This document shows, piece by piece, positions 45,377 to 53,602 of a stretch of 64,000 bases of DNA. Each line of letters begins with the position of its first letter. Position 1 is the stretch's first letter. Under the pieces are notes generated by a model. The model was not told the DNA's origin, searched no databases, and saw only the letters and a program-made list of their open reading frames with translations. The stretch comes from an uncultured Pelagibacteraceae bacterium (GTDB lineage: Bacteria; Pseudomonadota; Alphaproteobacteria; Pelagibacterales; Pelagibacteraceae), in contig CACBYG010000001.1 of the NCBI GenBank assembly GCA_902543535.1, forward strand, positions 1-64,000, read 5' to 3'. Position numbers and translations under genes: made by a program.

Positions 45377-45604
45377 ATGAATAAAGAAAACGCAAGTAAA
45401 CTCTGGAAAATTATTCAGGAAGCTGGCGATTATTTACAGGGGCAATTACCTGATCATCCTAATCATCCTAAGGGTAGAAATGCCTATGCCCATGTAGCTA
45501 TTTGTGTAAAATCTAATTTTAATGCAAGTTATAAGGATATCCCTGATGAAAAGTTTGATGAAGTTATAAAATATATTGAATTTTTGAAACAAAATCCAAA
45601 TTAG
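45377..45604 (+). CDS. Small protein with phage-antirepressor C-terminal-like region
   Basis: 75 aa, no membrane segment. The segment GRNAYAHVAICVKSNFNASYKDIPDEKFDEVIKYIEFL resembles the C-terminal domain of P22 antirepressor/ORF6C proteins (short helix, IPxxK, terminal YI helix). There is no N-terminal Bro or KilA part, so it is either a relic or a stand-alone small regulator. Between the divergent epoxide hydrolase and the convergent amidinotransferase. The domain call is by eye and uncertain; coding is likely from composition. Confidence 0.6.
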   Translation: MNKENASKLWKIIQEAGDYLQGQLPDHPNHPKGRNAYAHVAICVKSNFNASYKDIPDEKFDEVIKYIEFLKQNPN

Positions 45605-45608
45605 AGAC

Positions 45609-46724
45609 TTATTGTTTAGGAAAATAATCCTTAAGCTCCCCTTCTCTATATACATCTGCAGTACAACAATGAAGTCCTCCTCCAAATGCATAAGCATCTC
45701 GTAGCTCTACTGGTACAACTTCCATTCCAAGTTTATCTAATTGCTCTGCTTGATAAGTCTCACTTTTTTCAACACATACAGTTTTAGAATCTAAGACTAA
45801 CACATTCATAGATAACCAAGTTGATGAATAACATAATGGGGGCGGCTCGTTGTGTGCTGGTTGTGCACTATCAATTATTTCCCATCCATTATTTTCAAAT
45901 AATTTTCTTTGTTCTTTTGGTAGTCTTCTTTGAGGATTATTTATTATTAACCCTTCTTTTATTGGTGTGAAGGTTGCATCAATATGAATTGGATATGGAT
46001 CACCAGGAAAGTTCACTGCATGAACTCTGTGATCTTTATAATGTCTCTTTAACCAATCAATACCTTTTAGATTTGTAGTAAAACCATGTTGCACTACTAA
46101 ATCTTTTCCAAATCTCAATACATCAGCTGCATCAAATAATGGTTCTTCCTCTGTTGTTACAAAATGTTTTTTTTCTGTCCATTCTAATCTTTTCTGAACT
46201 CCAATTTTATCTGATAAGTAATCTTTTCTATAATCAAGGTCTGTCAATCTAGGTTTTGGTGCAGACTCATGTCTCATATTTGGATCTTGATTGTAATAAT
46301 CTTGTAGAAGTGGTCTGTAACACAAATATTCAAACCAACGACAACGATAGCTCATTGTCGCTTCTAAAATTTCATTACCAACGGTCAATAAAACATCTCT
46401 TGGTGGCATACAGCCAAACATGGTTTCTGCCTCCCAATCAGGAGTAGATGTTTTTTGATTAAAATCTAAAGGTGTCGGTCTATCAACTTTAATTCCTCTT
46501 TTCTTAAGTATATTTGAAAAATCATCTAAAAGTTGATTGGCTTTATCAACCGTATCTTTAGTTCTTGGTCCAAACTGACCTCGCATATCACTATCTTCAG
46601 GAACTTTAGCATCAAGTGCTGGTTCGGGTGCTGGAATACAAGTGCCATCTGCTCTTCCAACAATTACATGTTTTAATGGGTCCCATTCATTCCAACTATT
46701 CACAATAATATTATTTTTGTTCAT
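45609..46724 (-). CDS. Glycine amidinotransferase (AGAT)-like enzyme
   Basis: 371 aa. Transfers the amidino group of arginine to an amine, in AGAT glycine giving guanidinoacetate and ornithine. It resembles the animal enzyme along its length: NSWNEWDPLKHVIVGRA, PPRDVLLTVGNEILEA, FDAADVLR, HIDATF (His/Asp) and the nucleophile Cys in FGGGLHCCTADV. Other amidinotransferases (inosamine phosphate, cylindrospermopsin CyrA) share these motifs, so the acceptor is not certain. A DMT permease gene lies immediately upstream of it on the plus coordinate side (3 bp), reading the same way. Confidence 0.87.
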   Translation of the reverse strand: MNKNNIIVNSWNEWDPLKHVIVGRADGTCIPAPEPALDAKVPEDSDMRGQFGPRTKDTVDKANQLLDDFSNILKKRGIKVDRPTPLDFNQKTSTPDWEAETMFGCMPPRDVLLTVGNEILEATMSYRCRWFEYLCYRPLLQDYYNQDPNMRHESAPKPRLTDLDYRKDYLSDKIGVQKRLEWTEKKHFVTTEEEPLFDAADVLRFGKDLVVQHGFTTNLKGIDWLKRHYKDHRVHAVNFPGDPYPIHIDATFTPIKEGLIINNPQRRLPKEQRKLFENNGWEIIDSAQPAHNEPPPLCYSSTWLSMNVLVLDSKTVCVEKSETYQAEQLDKLGMEVVPVELRDAYAFGGGLHCCTADVYREGELKDYFPKQ

Positions 46725-46727
46725 AGA

Positions 46728-47633
46728 TTAATTTAAAGCGATGTATCTTTTATTCCATCTCATAATTAAACTGTAATAAACTATTGAGATAAAAAGAAAA
46801 AATCCGCCAATGATTGTGTTTGTTGTGGGAACTTCATTTATGCCAAATAATGGTAACCATACCCAAAATATTCCACCTATTACCTCAGTTAAAGAAAGCA
46901 AGGTCAGTTCTGCTGCAGGGATAGCTTTTGATCCAATTGAATATAATATTAAGCCAAAACAGACTAAGGTTCCATGTAAAGAAAATAAAGTTCCATTATA
47001 GCTTGATGAAAAAAATACTAAATCATTTGTAATGATTGCTATAGATGAAAATACGACACAAAAGAAACCTGCAAAAGCAACTGTTGTGAATTTAGGAGTT
47101 TCTTTTCTCCACCTTAATGTCACTGAAAAAACTGAAAAACCAATTGAAGCTGTAAGACCAAATACAAATCCAATTAAGGATTTTTCACTAGTATTACCAA
47201 GTGCCATAATTAATATACCAGCAGTTGCTATGACAATTGAAATCCAAACATTTAAAGAAATTTTTTCTTTTAAAAACAAAAAAGCTAATAATGCAGTAAA
47301 AAATGGCATTGCAGCTAAACAAAGTAATGTCACTGCGGCACTAGTATTTGTTATTGAATAAATAAAAGTGATCATTGCAACACCTAGGCCAGCTCCACCT
47401 ATTATGCCTGATAATCCTATTTTAAAGTAATTTTTATAAAAATTTTTTCCTTCTTCAAAAAATAAATAAAGATTTAATAAAATGAAAATAGTTAAACCTC
47501 TTCCAAAAATATACTGCCATGGGACTAATTGCGGATTATCCATATATCTCACAACTAACGGGCCAAATGACCACAGTAAGCCTGCAAATAAAACTACTGG
47601 AATAGCTATTTTAGGACTTCTAAGCTCAATCAT
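46728..47633 (-). CDS. DMT superfamily permease (EamA type)
   Basis: 301 aa, ten predicted membrane helices, two EamA repeats. It is transcribed ahead of the amidinotransferase gene with 3 bp between, so it probably moves a compound linked to that enzyme, for example its product or an amino acid; this is inference. Confidence 0.85.
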   Translation of the reverse strand: MIELRSPKIAIPVVLFAGLLWSFGPLVVRYMDNPQLVPWQYIFGRGLTIFILLNLYLFFEEGKNFYKNYFKIGLSGIIGGAGLGVAMITFIYSITNTSAAVTLLCLAAMPFFTALLAFLFLKEKISLNVWISIVIATAGILIMALGNTSEKSLIGFVFGLTASIGFSVFSVTLRWRKETPKFTTVAFAGFFCVVFSSIAIITNDLVFFSSSYNGTLFSLHGTLVCFGLILYSIGSKAIPAAELTLLSLTEVIGGIFWVWLPLFGINEVPTTNTIIGGFFLFISIVYYSLIMRWNKRYIALN

Positions 47634-47645
47634 ATGCCGAAATCT

Positions 47646-47661
47646 AATTCTAAATAGAATT
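47646..47661. promoter_or_regulatory. Dyad AATTCTA-AA-TAGAATT in divergent promoter region
   Basis: A perfect 7-bp inverted repeat with 2-base centre, 12 bp before the start of the DMT permease gene and 74 bp before the IscU-like gene. The form fits a dimeric repressor site, but no regulator is identified and the A/T content makes chance possible. Confidence 0.35.
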
Positions 47662-47734
47662 TTCTACAACAAAAATATATTTTAAATCTAAATATAAAAT
47701 CAGTGATATATATGAAATAAAATTAAAAGTTTAT

Positions 47735-48133
47735 ATGGATTTAAAAATTTTAGAGATTGCTTCAGATACAGAAAATAACAAAAATATCAAAAATTACACT
47801 CATGCTGCAAAATCCAAAAATCCTTTATGTGGTGATGAAATTGAAATTAAGTTAGTTATGAAAAATGAAAAACTTGTTGATTTTGGCTACCAGGGAAAAT
47901 CATGTGTTTATTGTCAGGCTACTGCAAGTCTATTGTCAAAAAATTTGATAAACTCCAAAAAAAATAAAATTAAAGAGCTTTGTGATTATGCAAAATCTTT
48001 TTTTAATAAAGAACAAGAAAGTATTGAAAAAAAATGGTCTTTTTTAAGTAAATTGTTTGATCAAAAAAATTTATCAAGAAAAGAATGTATTCTTCTTCCT
48101 TTCAATGCCTTAAAAAAGATTATATCAAATTAA
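47735..48133 (+). CDS. IscU/SufU-like iron-sulfur scaffold protein
   Basis: 132 aa. Family motifs: NPLCGDEIEI with first Cys-Gly-Asp, GKSCVYCQATASLL with second Cys, RKECILLPFNAL with third Cys. The second motif carries an extra Cys (SCVYC) where the usual form is a single Cys. Probably acts in Fe-S cluster assembly or sulfur transfer; partner SufS/SufE genes are not nearby. It is followed after 3 bp by an HPP-family gene. Confidence 0.8.
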   Translation: MDLKILEIASDTENNKNIKNYTHAAKSKNPLCGDEIEIKLVMKNEKLVDFGYQGKSCVYCQATASLLSKNLINSKKNKIKELCDYAKSFFNKEQESIEKKWSFLSKLFDQKNLSRKECILLPFNALKKIISN

Positions 48134-48136
48134 ATT

Positions 48137-48601
48137 ATGGGAAATTTAAAGCAATCATTCTACGCAGGACTCTTTTCGATTATTACAATTGGAATACTTA
48201 CTCTTTTAACTTACAAAACTGAGTATGGAATATTTTTAATTGCTTCCTTTGGATCTTCAATGGTTCTGCTCTATGGATATCCAGAAAGTCCTTTCGCCCA
48301 GCCAAAAAATGTTTTCTTTGGTCACGTTCTTACTGCAATTGTGGGAATGATTTTTTTATACTTTATACCTTTACCTTTATATTTAACTATCCCTTTGGCT
48401 GTAGGTTTTGGTGTTGGATTGATGATATTATTTAATGTAACTCATCCACCAGCTGGTGGAAATCCCATTATAGTCATAATGGGTAGTGTGTCGGTGGACT
48501 ACTTATTGACCCCTGTGATTTCTGGTTCAATAATTATTCTAATTTTTGCAATAATTATTAATCGATTAATCCTAAAAAAAAATTATCCCTCTAAGAAATA
48601 A
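48137..48601 (+). CDS. HPP family membrane protein
   Basis: 154 aa, four or five membrane segments (about 10-27, 30-50, 62-100, 125-145). The family signature THPPAGGNPIIVIMG is present, and FGSSMVLLYGYPESPFAQPKN is typical. Some HPP proteins transport nitrite in cyanobacteria and plants; the role here is unknown. Confidence 0.88.
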   Translation: MGNLKQSFYAGLFSIITIGILTLLTYKTEYGIFLIASFGSSMVLLYGYPESPFAQPKNVFFGHVLTAIVGMIFLYFIPLPLYLTIPLAVGFGVGLMILFNVTHPPAGGNPIIVIMGSVSVDYLLTPVISGSIIILIFAIIINRLILKKNYPSKK

Positions 48602-48677
48602 TTTGTTTGCTAGCCTCTTGAAAATAAGGTTAGATGGCCAAAAATAAATTAATATTTTATTACATACAGGAGATTAA

Positions 48678-49877
48678 ATGAAGATATTGTGCGTATTATA
48701 CGATGATCCTAAAGGTGGAATGCCAAAATCATATCCACTTAGTGATCTTCCTAAATTAGAAAAATATCCAGATGGAATGACTTTACCAAGTCCAAAAGGT
48801 AGAGACTTCACACCAGGTGAATTATTAGGATGTGTTTCAGGAGGATTAGGATTAAGAAAATATTTAGAATCTAATGGACATGAATTTGTTGTAACAAATA
48901 GTAAAGATGGAGATGGATGTGAAGCAGATAAACATATCGTTGATGCAGATATTGTTATATCTCAACCATTTTTTCCTTACTATTTAACAAAAGAGAGAAT
49001 TGCTAAAGCAAAAAATTTAAAAATGGCTATTACTGCTGGAATTGGTTCAGACCATGTTGATTTACAAGCAGCAATGGATAACAAAATTGATGTAGTGGAA
49101 GTTACATTTTGTAATTCAAGATCAGTTGCAGAACATATAGTAATGATGATTGTTTCAATGGTAAGAGATTATCACAATCAACATAGGATCGTTAATGAAG
49201 GTGGTTGGAATATAGCAGACGCTGTGCAAAGATCTTATGACGTTGAAGGTATGCATATCGGAACAGTTGCTGCTGGTCGTATAGGATTAGACGCACTTAG
49301 AAAGATGAAACCTTTTGATGTACATTTACATTACTTTGATAGACATAAACTACCTGAAAGTGTTGAAAAGGAATTAAATTTAACTTTTCATGAGTCAGTA
49401 GAATCTATGGTTAAAGTCTGTGATGTGGTGACAATAAATTGTCCACTCCATCCAGAAACTGAAAACCTATTTGATGATGCAATGATAAGTAAAATGAAAA
49501 AAGGTGCATACATTGTTAATACTGCTAGAGGTAAAATTTGTAACCGTGAGGCTATTGCAAAAGCTCTAAAAAGTGGACAATTAAGTGGTTATGCAGGAGA
49601 CGTTTGGTTTCCGCAGCCAGCTCCAAATGATCATGTTTGGAGAACTATGCCCAATCATGGAATGACGCCACACACTTCTGGAACTTCATTATCTGCGCAA
49701 ACAAGATATGCTGATGGTGTAAGAGAAATTTTAGAATGTTTCTTTGCAGGTAGTGAAATTAGAGATCAATATCTTATTGTTAAAGATGGCCAATTAGCTG
49801 GAATGGGCGCTCACTCATACAGTAAAGGATCAGCAACAGGTGGATCTGAAGAAGCGGCTAAATATAAGAAAAAATAA
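48678..49877 (+). CDS. fdh: NAD-dependent formate dehydrogenase
   Basis: Oxidises formate to CO2 with NAD. 399 aa, the same length as the well-studied Pseudomonas sp. 101 enzyme and like it through the C-terminus (GDVWFPQPAPNDHVWRTMP, TPHTSGTSLSAQ, LAGMGAHSYSKGSATGGSEEAAK). Catalytic Arg in NTARGKICNRE and His in TPHTSG. A good Shine-Dalgarno (AGGAG, 48667-48671) precedes the ATG. One unusual point: the dinucleotide loop reads AAGRIG where GAGRIG is common. Soluble, metal-free; supplies NADH from C1 compounds, e.g. alongside the glycine cleavage genes 9 kb away. Confidence 0.96.
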   Translation: MKILCVLYDDPKGGMPKSYPLSDLPKLEKYPDGMTLPSPKGRDFTPGELLGCVSGGLGLRKYLESNGHEFVVTNSKDGDGCEADKHIVDADIVISQPFFPYYLTKERIAKAKNLKMAITAGIGSDHVDLQAAMDNKIDVVEVTFCNSRSVAEHIVMMIVSMVRDYHNQHRIVNEGGWNIADAVQRSYDVEGMHIGTVAAGRIGLDALRKMKPFDVHLHYFDRHKLPESVEKELNLTFHESVESMVKVCDVVTINCPLHPETENLFDDAMISKMKKGAYIVNTARGKICNREAIAKALKSGQLSGYAGDVWFPQPAPNDHVWRTMPNHGMTPHTSGTSLSAQTRYADGVREILECFFAGSEIRDQYLIVKDGQLAGMGAHSYSKGSATGGSEEAAKYKKK

Positions 49878-49891
49878 CTCACACTAATACT

Positions 49892-49929
49892 TATTAAAGG
49901 TAGTTTACTAAAAGTAGCTACCTTTAATA
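49892..49929 (+). terminator. Stem-loop after formate dehydrogenase gene
   Basis: TATTAAAGGTAG (49892-49903) and CTACCTTTAATA (49918-49929) form a 12-bp perfect stem around a 14-base loop, 15 bp after the fdh stop. The 3' arm contains TTTAAT and the following bases are T-rich. A factor-independent terminator is likely. Confidence 0.75.
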
Positions 49930-49968
49930 TCATAGACTAAATTCTTCTTTTTTGTTTATGATGTTAAA

Positions 49969-50544
49969 ATGAAATTTTTAACTATCATAACTTTTACCAT
50001 ATCCTTGATTACCGCAGCAGAAGCAAATCAAAAAAGTAAAGCATATTTTGCTGGTGGGTGTTTTTGGTGCATGGAGGAATCCTTTGAAAAATTAAGTGGA
50101 GTTGAAAAAGTAATATCAGGTTACTCAGGTGGGACTACAGAAAACCCAACCTACAAAGAAGTAGTTTATGGTAAGACTGGCCATTTTGAAGTTGTTGAAA
50201 TTATCTATGACAAAGAAATTATTTCTTTTAAAGAATTGTTGAATATTTTTTGGAAAAATATAGATCCCTTCGATCCTTACGGGCAATTTTGTGATAAAGG
50301 ATATAGCTATAGATCAGTTGCTTTTTATCAAAACAATGAGGAAAAAAAACTCATAGAAAATAGTGTTAATGAATTAGAGAAAAAATTTAATAAAGAAATC
50401 GTCACTTACGTAAGAAGTTTTGATAAATTTTATCAAGCTGAAGTTTATCACCAAGATTTTTATGTAAAAAAATTTCAAAGGTATTTGGAATATAAAAAAG
50501 CATGCAGAAGAGAGGAAATTTTAAACAATATTTGGAACCTATAA
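49969..50544 (+). CDS. msrA: Peptide methionine sulfoxide reductase MsrA, exported form
   Basis: Reduces the S form of methionine sulfoxide in proteins. 191 aa. The N-terminal hydrophobic segment (LTIITFTISLITAAEA, about 4-19) suggests export. Catalytic Cys in YFAGGCFWCMEESFEKL and the conserved GYSGGTTENPTYKEVVYG and YDPFGQ-like DPYGQFCDKG follow. The downstream selO start overlaps its end by 43 bp. A recycling Cys near the C-terminus (KKACRREE) is present. Confidence 0.93.
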   Translation: MKFLTIITFTISLITAAEANQKSKAYFAGGCFWCMEESFEKLSGVEKVISGYSGGTTENPTYKEVVYGKTGHFEVVEIIYDKEIISFKELLNIFWKNIDPFDPYGQFCDKGYSYRSVAFYQNNEEKKLIENSVNELEKKFNKEIVTYVRSFDKFYQAEVYHQDFYVKKFQRYLEYKKACRREEILNNIWNL

Positions 50545-52004
50545 AACCTGTGAAAAACTATATTAATTGGAATTTTGATAATTCTTATTCAAAATTACCT
50601 GAAGCTTTTAAAGAGATTATTAAACCTGTTTCAGTTTTAAATCCTGAATTAGTTATCTTAAATGAAAATTTAGCAAAGGAATTGGGGCTTGATTTTTCTA
50701 AAATTGAAAAAAATGAATTATCTGCTCTATTTGCAGGAAATATTCTGCCTGAAGGAACTAGCTCAATAGCTCAAGCTTATGCAGGGCATCAATTTGGACA
50801 TTTTACAATGTTAGGTGATGGAAGAGCAGTTTTAATCGGTGAGCATATAACTAATAAAAAAAAAAGATACGATATTCAATTCAAAGGATCTGGTAGGACT
50901 TCATTTTCAAGAGGCGGTGATGGTCGTGCAGCTTTAGGGCCAATGCTAAGAGAATATATTATTAGTGAGGCCATAAACTCATTAAATATTCCTACAACTA
51001 GAAGTCTTGCTGTGACTAAAACTGGAGAAAAGGTTGTAAGAGAAAATTTATTAGAGGGTGCAATATTAACTAGAGTTGCCTCTAGTCATATTCGAGTTGG
51101 CACATTTCAATACATCGCTGCAAAACAAAATATTGATGAATTGAAAATGTTACTTGATTATACAGTTGATAGACATTATCCAGAAATTAAATCTTCTAAA
51201 ACAAAAGCTGTTGATTTGTTAAATTTAGTAATTGAAAAACAATGTCAGCTAATAGTTAATTGGATGCGAGTTGGATTTGTTCATGGAGTAATGAATACCG
51301 ATAACATGACAATTTCAGGGGAAACTATAGATTATGGACCCTGTGCTTTTATGGATCAATATGATCCTAAAACTGTTTTTAGTTCAATCGATAAGTTTGG
51401 AAGATATGCATTTTCTAATCAGCCAGCAATTGCAAAATGGAATTTAGCTCGATTTGCTGAATGCTTGATCCCTTTAATTGATGAAGACGAAGAACAGGCT
51501 ATTAAAACTGCAACTAAAATTATTGATAATTTTCAAAATATCTATGAACAAAAATGGTTGAATATGATGAAATCTAAACTTGGTTTGGTAGGTGATAATA
51601 AAGATGACTTAAAACTGATTAATTCTTTACTTAAATGGATGGAAAAAAATAAAGCAGATTACACAAATACATTTTGTTTTTTAATGGGAATTTATGATGG
51701 TGATGAAATTTATAAAAATAAAAATTTCGAAGACTGGTTAGATGCATGGAAAAATAGATCAAGTTTAAACAATTCTGACAAAGAAAAACAATTTGAACTA
51801 ATGAAAAAAGTCAATCCAGTAATCATTCCTAGAAATCATAAAGTAGAAGAGGCTTTATCCGATGCAGAGAAAAATAATTATAAAACTCTTAATATATTAT
51901 TGTCAGTAATTCAAAACCCATATGACCCTAAAGTCGATATTTTAAAATTTCAAACACCTGCACCAGCATCAAAAGAGAAGTATCAAACTTTTTGTGGGAC
52001 TTAA
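50502..52004 (+). CDS. selO: Protein adenylyltransferase SelO (YdiU)
   Basis: Pseudokinase-fold enzyme that AMPylates Ser/Thr/Tyr of target proteins; linked to redox homeostasis in E. coli. 500 aa. Motifs: AQAYAGHQFGHFTMLGDGRAVLIGE, GSGRTSFSRGGDGRAALG, VGFVHGVMNTDNMTISGETIDYGPCAF, NQPAIAKWNLAR. The antepenultimate Cys of TFCGT is the position of selenocysteine in eukaryotic SelO. The start at 50502 overlaps msrA by 43 bp; a GTG at 50550 just before KNYINWNFDNSY is an alternative. Confidence 0.93.
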   Translation: MQKRGNFKQYLEPIKPVKNYINWNFDNSYSKLPEAFKEIIKPVSVLNPELVILNENLAKELGLDFSKIEKNELSALFAGNILPEGTSSIAQAYAGHQFGHFTMLGDGRAVLIGEHITNKKKRYDIQFKGSGRTSFSRGGDGRAALGPMLREYIISEAINSLNIPTTRSLAVTKTGEKVVRENLLEGAILTRVASSHIRVGTFQYIAAKQNIDELKMLLDYTVDRHYPEIKSSKTKAVDLLNLVIEKQCQLIVNWMRVGFVHGVMNTDNMTISGETIDYGPCAFMDQYDPKTVFSSIDKFGRYAFSNQPAIAKWNLARFAECLIPLIDEDEEQAIKTATKIIDNFQNIYEQKWLNMMKSKLGLVGDNKDDLKLINSLLKWMEKNKADYTNTFCFLMGIYDGDEIYKNKNFEDWLDAWKNRSSLNNSDKEKQFELMKKVNPVIIPRNHKVEEALSDAEKNNYKTLNILLSVIQNPYDPKVDILKFQTPAPASKEKYQTFCGT

Positions 52005-52006
52005 AA

Positions 52007-53110
52007 TTACAATACATATGGTTCTGGCCTTGCGCTATTACCTAACACTCTTTCAACTGAAAAATCGCTAATATCAATTGTTTGGTAAGATCCCGTTGTA
52101 ATTAATTCTGTTAATGCTCTTCCTATACCAGGTGCTTGCATTAATCCTCTTCCAGTGAAACCAGATGCCATATAAACATTTTCATATTTTGGATGCTTAC
52201 CAACCACTGCATTGTTATCTAATTTATTACAATCATAATATCCTGCCCATCCACCTGTTAGTTTCAGTTCTTCAAAAGCTGGAATTCTTTTTGCTAATGC
52301 TGGCCAAACTAATTCTTCAAAATCATTCCATGCTGGTTCTAAATCATCAGCGTCAAACACAGAAATAGGTGATCCAGCTAAGTATTCACCACCTTCTGGT
52401 CTCCAATAAACGCCTGTTGTTAGATCTCCTGTTAAAGGCATTTCTTTAATATATTTTGGACATTTAACCCTAAATACCGTGTGCTTCTGAGGTACTACAG
52501 GAATATCTTCAAGTAATTTTTTTGTCCAACACCCTGCAGCAGAAACAATAGTTTTAGCCTTAACTTCAGAAATATTTTTAATTTCTCCTTTAATAAATTC
52601 TGCTCCAAGCTCAATTGCTTTACTTTTTAAAGCTGTATGAAAAAGAAAAGGGTCAATCCAACCTTCCGTCTGATTATCAGTGTAAGTTGCAGTTTCTATT
52701 CCCTCACTATTAATATAAGGAAATATATCTGATAATTCTGAACCTTTAATATTTTTTGTTCCTGCTTCACACTTTTTATGATTTTCTAATGCTCTGTATT
52801 GTTCTTCAGCATGTTCTGGTCCAAACATTAATAGATAACCATTTGTTACCATGCTCGCTGTAGGGTTAGGATTTTTTTCGGTTTTCAATAATTGTGGTAT
52901 TTGATTAATAAATTCTCTAGCAAATTTTCCTAATAAAATATTTTCTTTTTGAAAAAACTGTCTTCTAAATCCACCTAATGACAGTGGGAATGATGCAGTT
53001 TTGTATGTTGGATCTCTCTCGATTACTTTAACTTTTCTGCCCTCTTTAGATAAAAAATAGGCTGTTGCTGCTCCAATAATTCCACCACCTATTACTACAA
53101 CATCATCCAT
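52007..53110 (-). CDS. FAD-dependent oxidoreductase, DAO family
   Basis: 367 aa. FAD site VVVIGGGIIGAATAYFLSKEG and the family C-terminal ASGFTGRGLMQAPGIGRALTELI. Resembles FOXRED1 and sarcosine/amino-acid oxidases; the substrate is not predictable. Possible role in oxidising an N-methyl or D-amino acid. It converges with selO (2 bp gap). Confidence 0.86.
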   Translation of the reverse strand: MDDVVVIGGGIIGAATAYFLSKEGRKVKVIERDPTYKTASFPLSLGGFRRQFFQKENILLGKFAREFINQIPQLLKTEKNPNPTASMVTNGYLLMFGPEHAEEQYRALENHKKCEAGTKNIKGSELSDIFPYINSEGIETATYTDNQTEGWIDPFLFHTALKSKAIELGAEFIKGEIKNISEVKAKTIVSAAGCWTKKLLEDIPVVPQKHTVFRVKCPKYIKEMPLTGDLTTGVYWRPEGGEYLAGSPISVFDADDLEPAWNDFEELVWPALAKRIPAFEELKLTGGWAGYYDCNKLDNNAVVGKHPKYENVYMASGFTGRGLMQAPGIGRALTELITTGSYQTIDISDFSVERVLGNSARPEPYVL

Positions 53111-53111
53111 A

Positions 53112-53579
53112 TTAGTTTATCATTATAAGATTAATATTGAGGAATAGTGCAAAGCTACACCAAAGTAAATAAGGAATCATTAAATAGTAACTAACTACAT
53201 TGACACGTTTAAATCTTAAAATGAGATTAATTATCAGTCCAATTAATAAAATTAATACAAATAAAGCTAAAACCATATTGTGAAAAACAAAGAAAACTAC
53301 ACTCCAAGTTGTATTAAACACTAGATGAATTAAATAAACATAAACAGTATTTTTATTCCTATTGTTTGAGTGCCAAAATAACCATATCGCAAGTGTCATC
53401 ATCAAGTACAATGTCGTCCACACAGGTCCAAAAACCCAATCCGGAGGATTAAAGGCTGGTTTATTCAATAATGAATACCATGGCTCTTTATAATTAATTG
53501 TTGCAAGGCTTCCAATAGCTGAAGCTCCAAAAGTGACCAGAAGAAAGGACATAAAAGTTAAAAATTTATTTTTAAACAT
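53112..53579 (-). CDS. tspO: TspO/MBR family membrane protein
   Basis: About 155 aa with five membrane segments. Family motifs: WYSLLNKPAFNPPDWVFGPVWTTLYLMM, then NTTWSVVFFVFHN and the aromatic cluster. The ATG at 53579 gives the normal length; a longer open frame to 53663 runs across the divergent SDR start and is unlikely. Binds porphyrins and regulates redox/photosynthesis in Rhodobacter; here it adjoins an oxidase gene (1 bp away) and the lipid-modification set. Confidence 0.88.
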   Translation of the reverse strand: MFKNKFLTFMSFLLVTFGASAIGSLATINYKEPWYSLLNKPAFNPPDWVFGPVWTTLYLMMTLAIWLFWHSNNRNKNTVYVYLIHLVFNTTWSVVFFVFHNMVLALFVLILLIGLIINLILRFKRVNVVSYYLMIPYLLWCSFALFLNINLIMIN

Positions 53580-53602
53580 GTTAGTAATATATACGATTAA
53601 GT

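Noticed and set aside
48618-48646. TTGAAA...AAAATA as an fdh promoter
   Set aside because: The -10 match is too poor; only the ribosome binding site is convincing.
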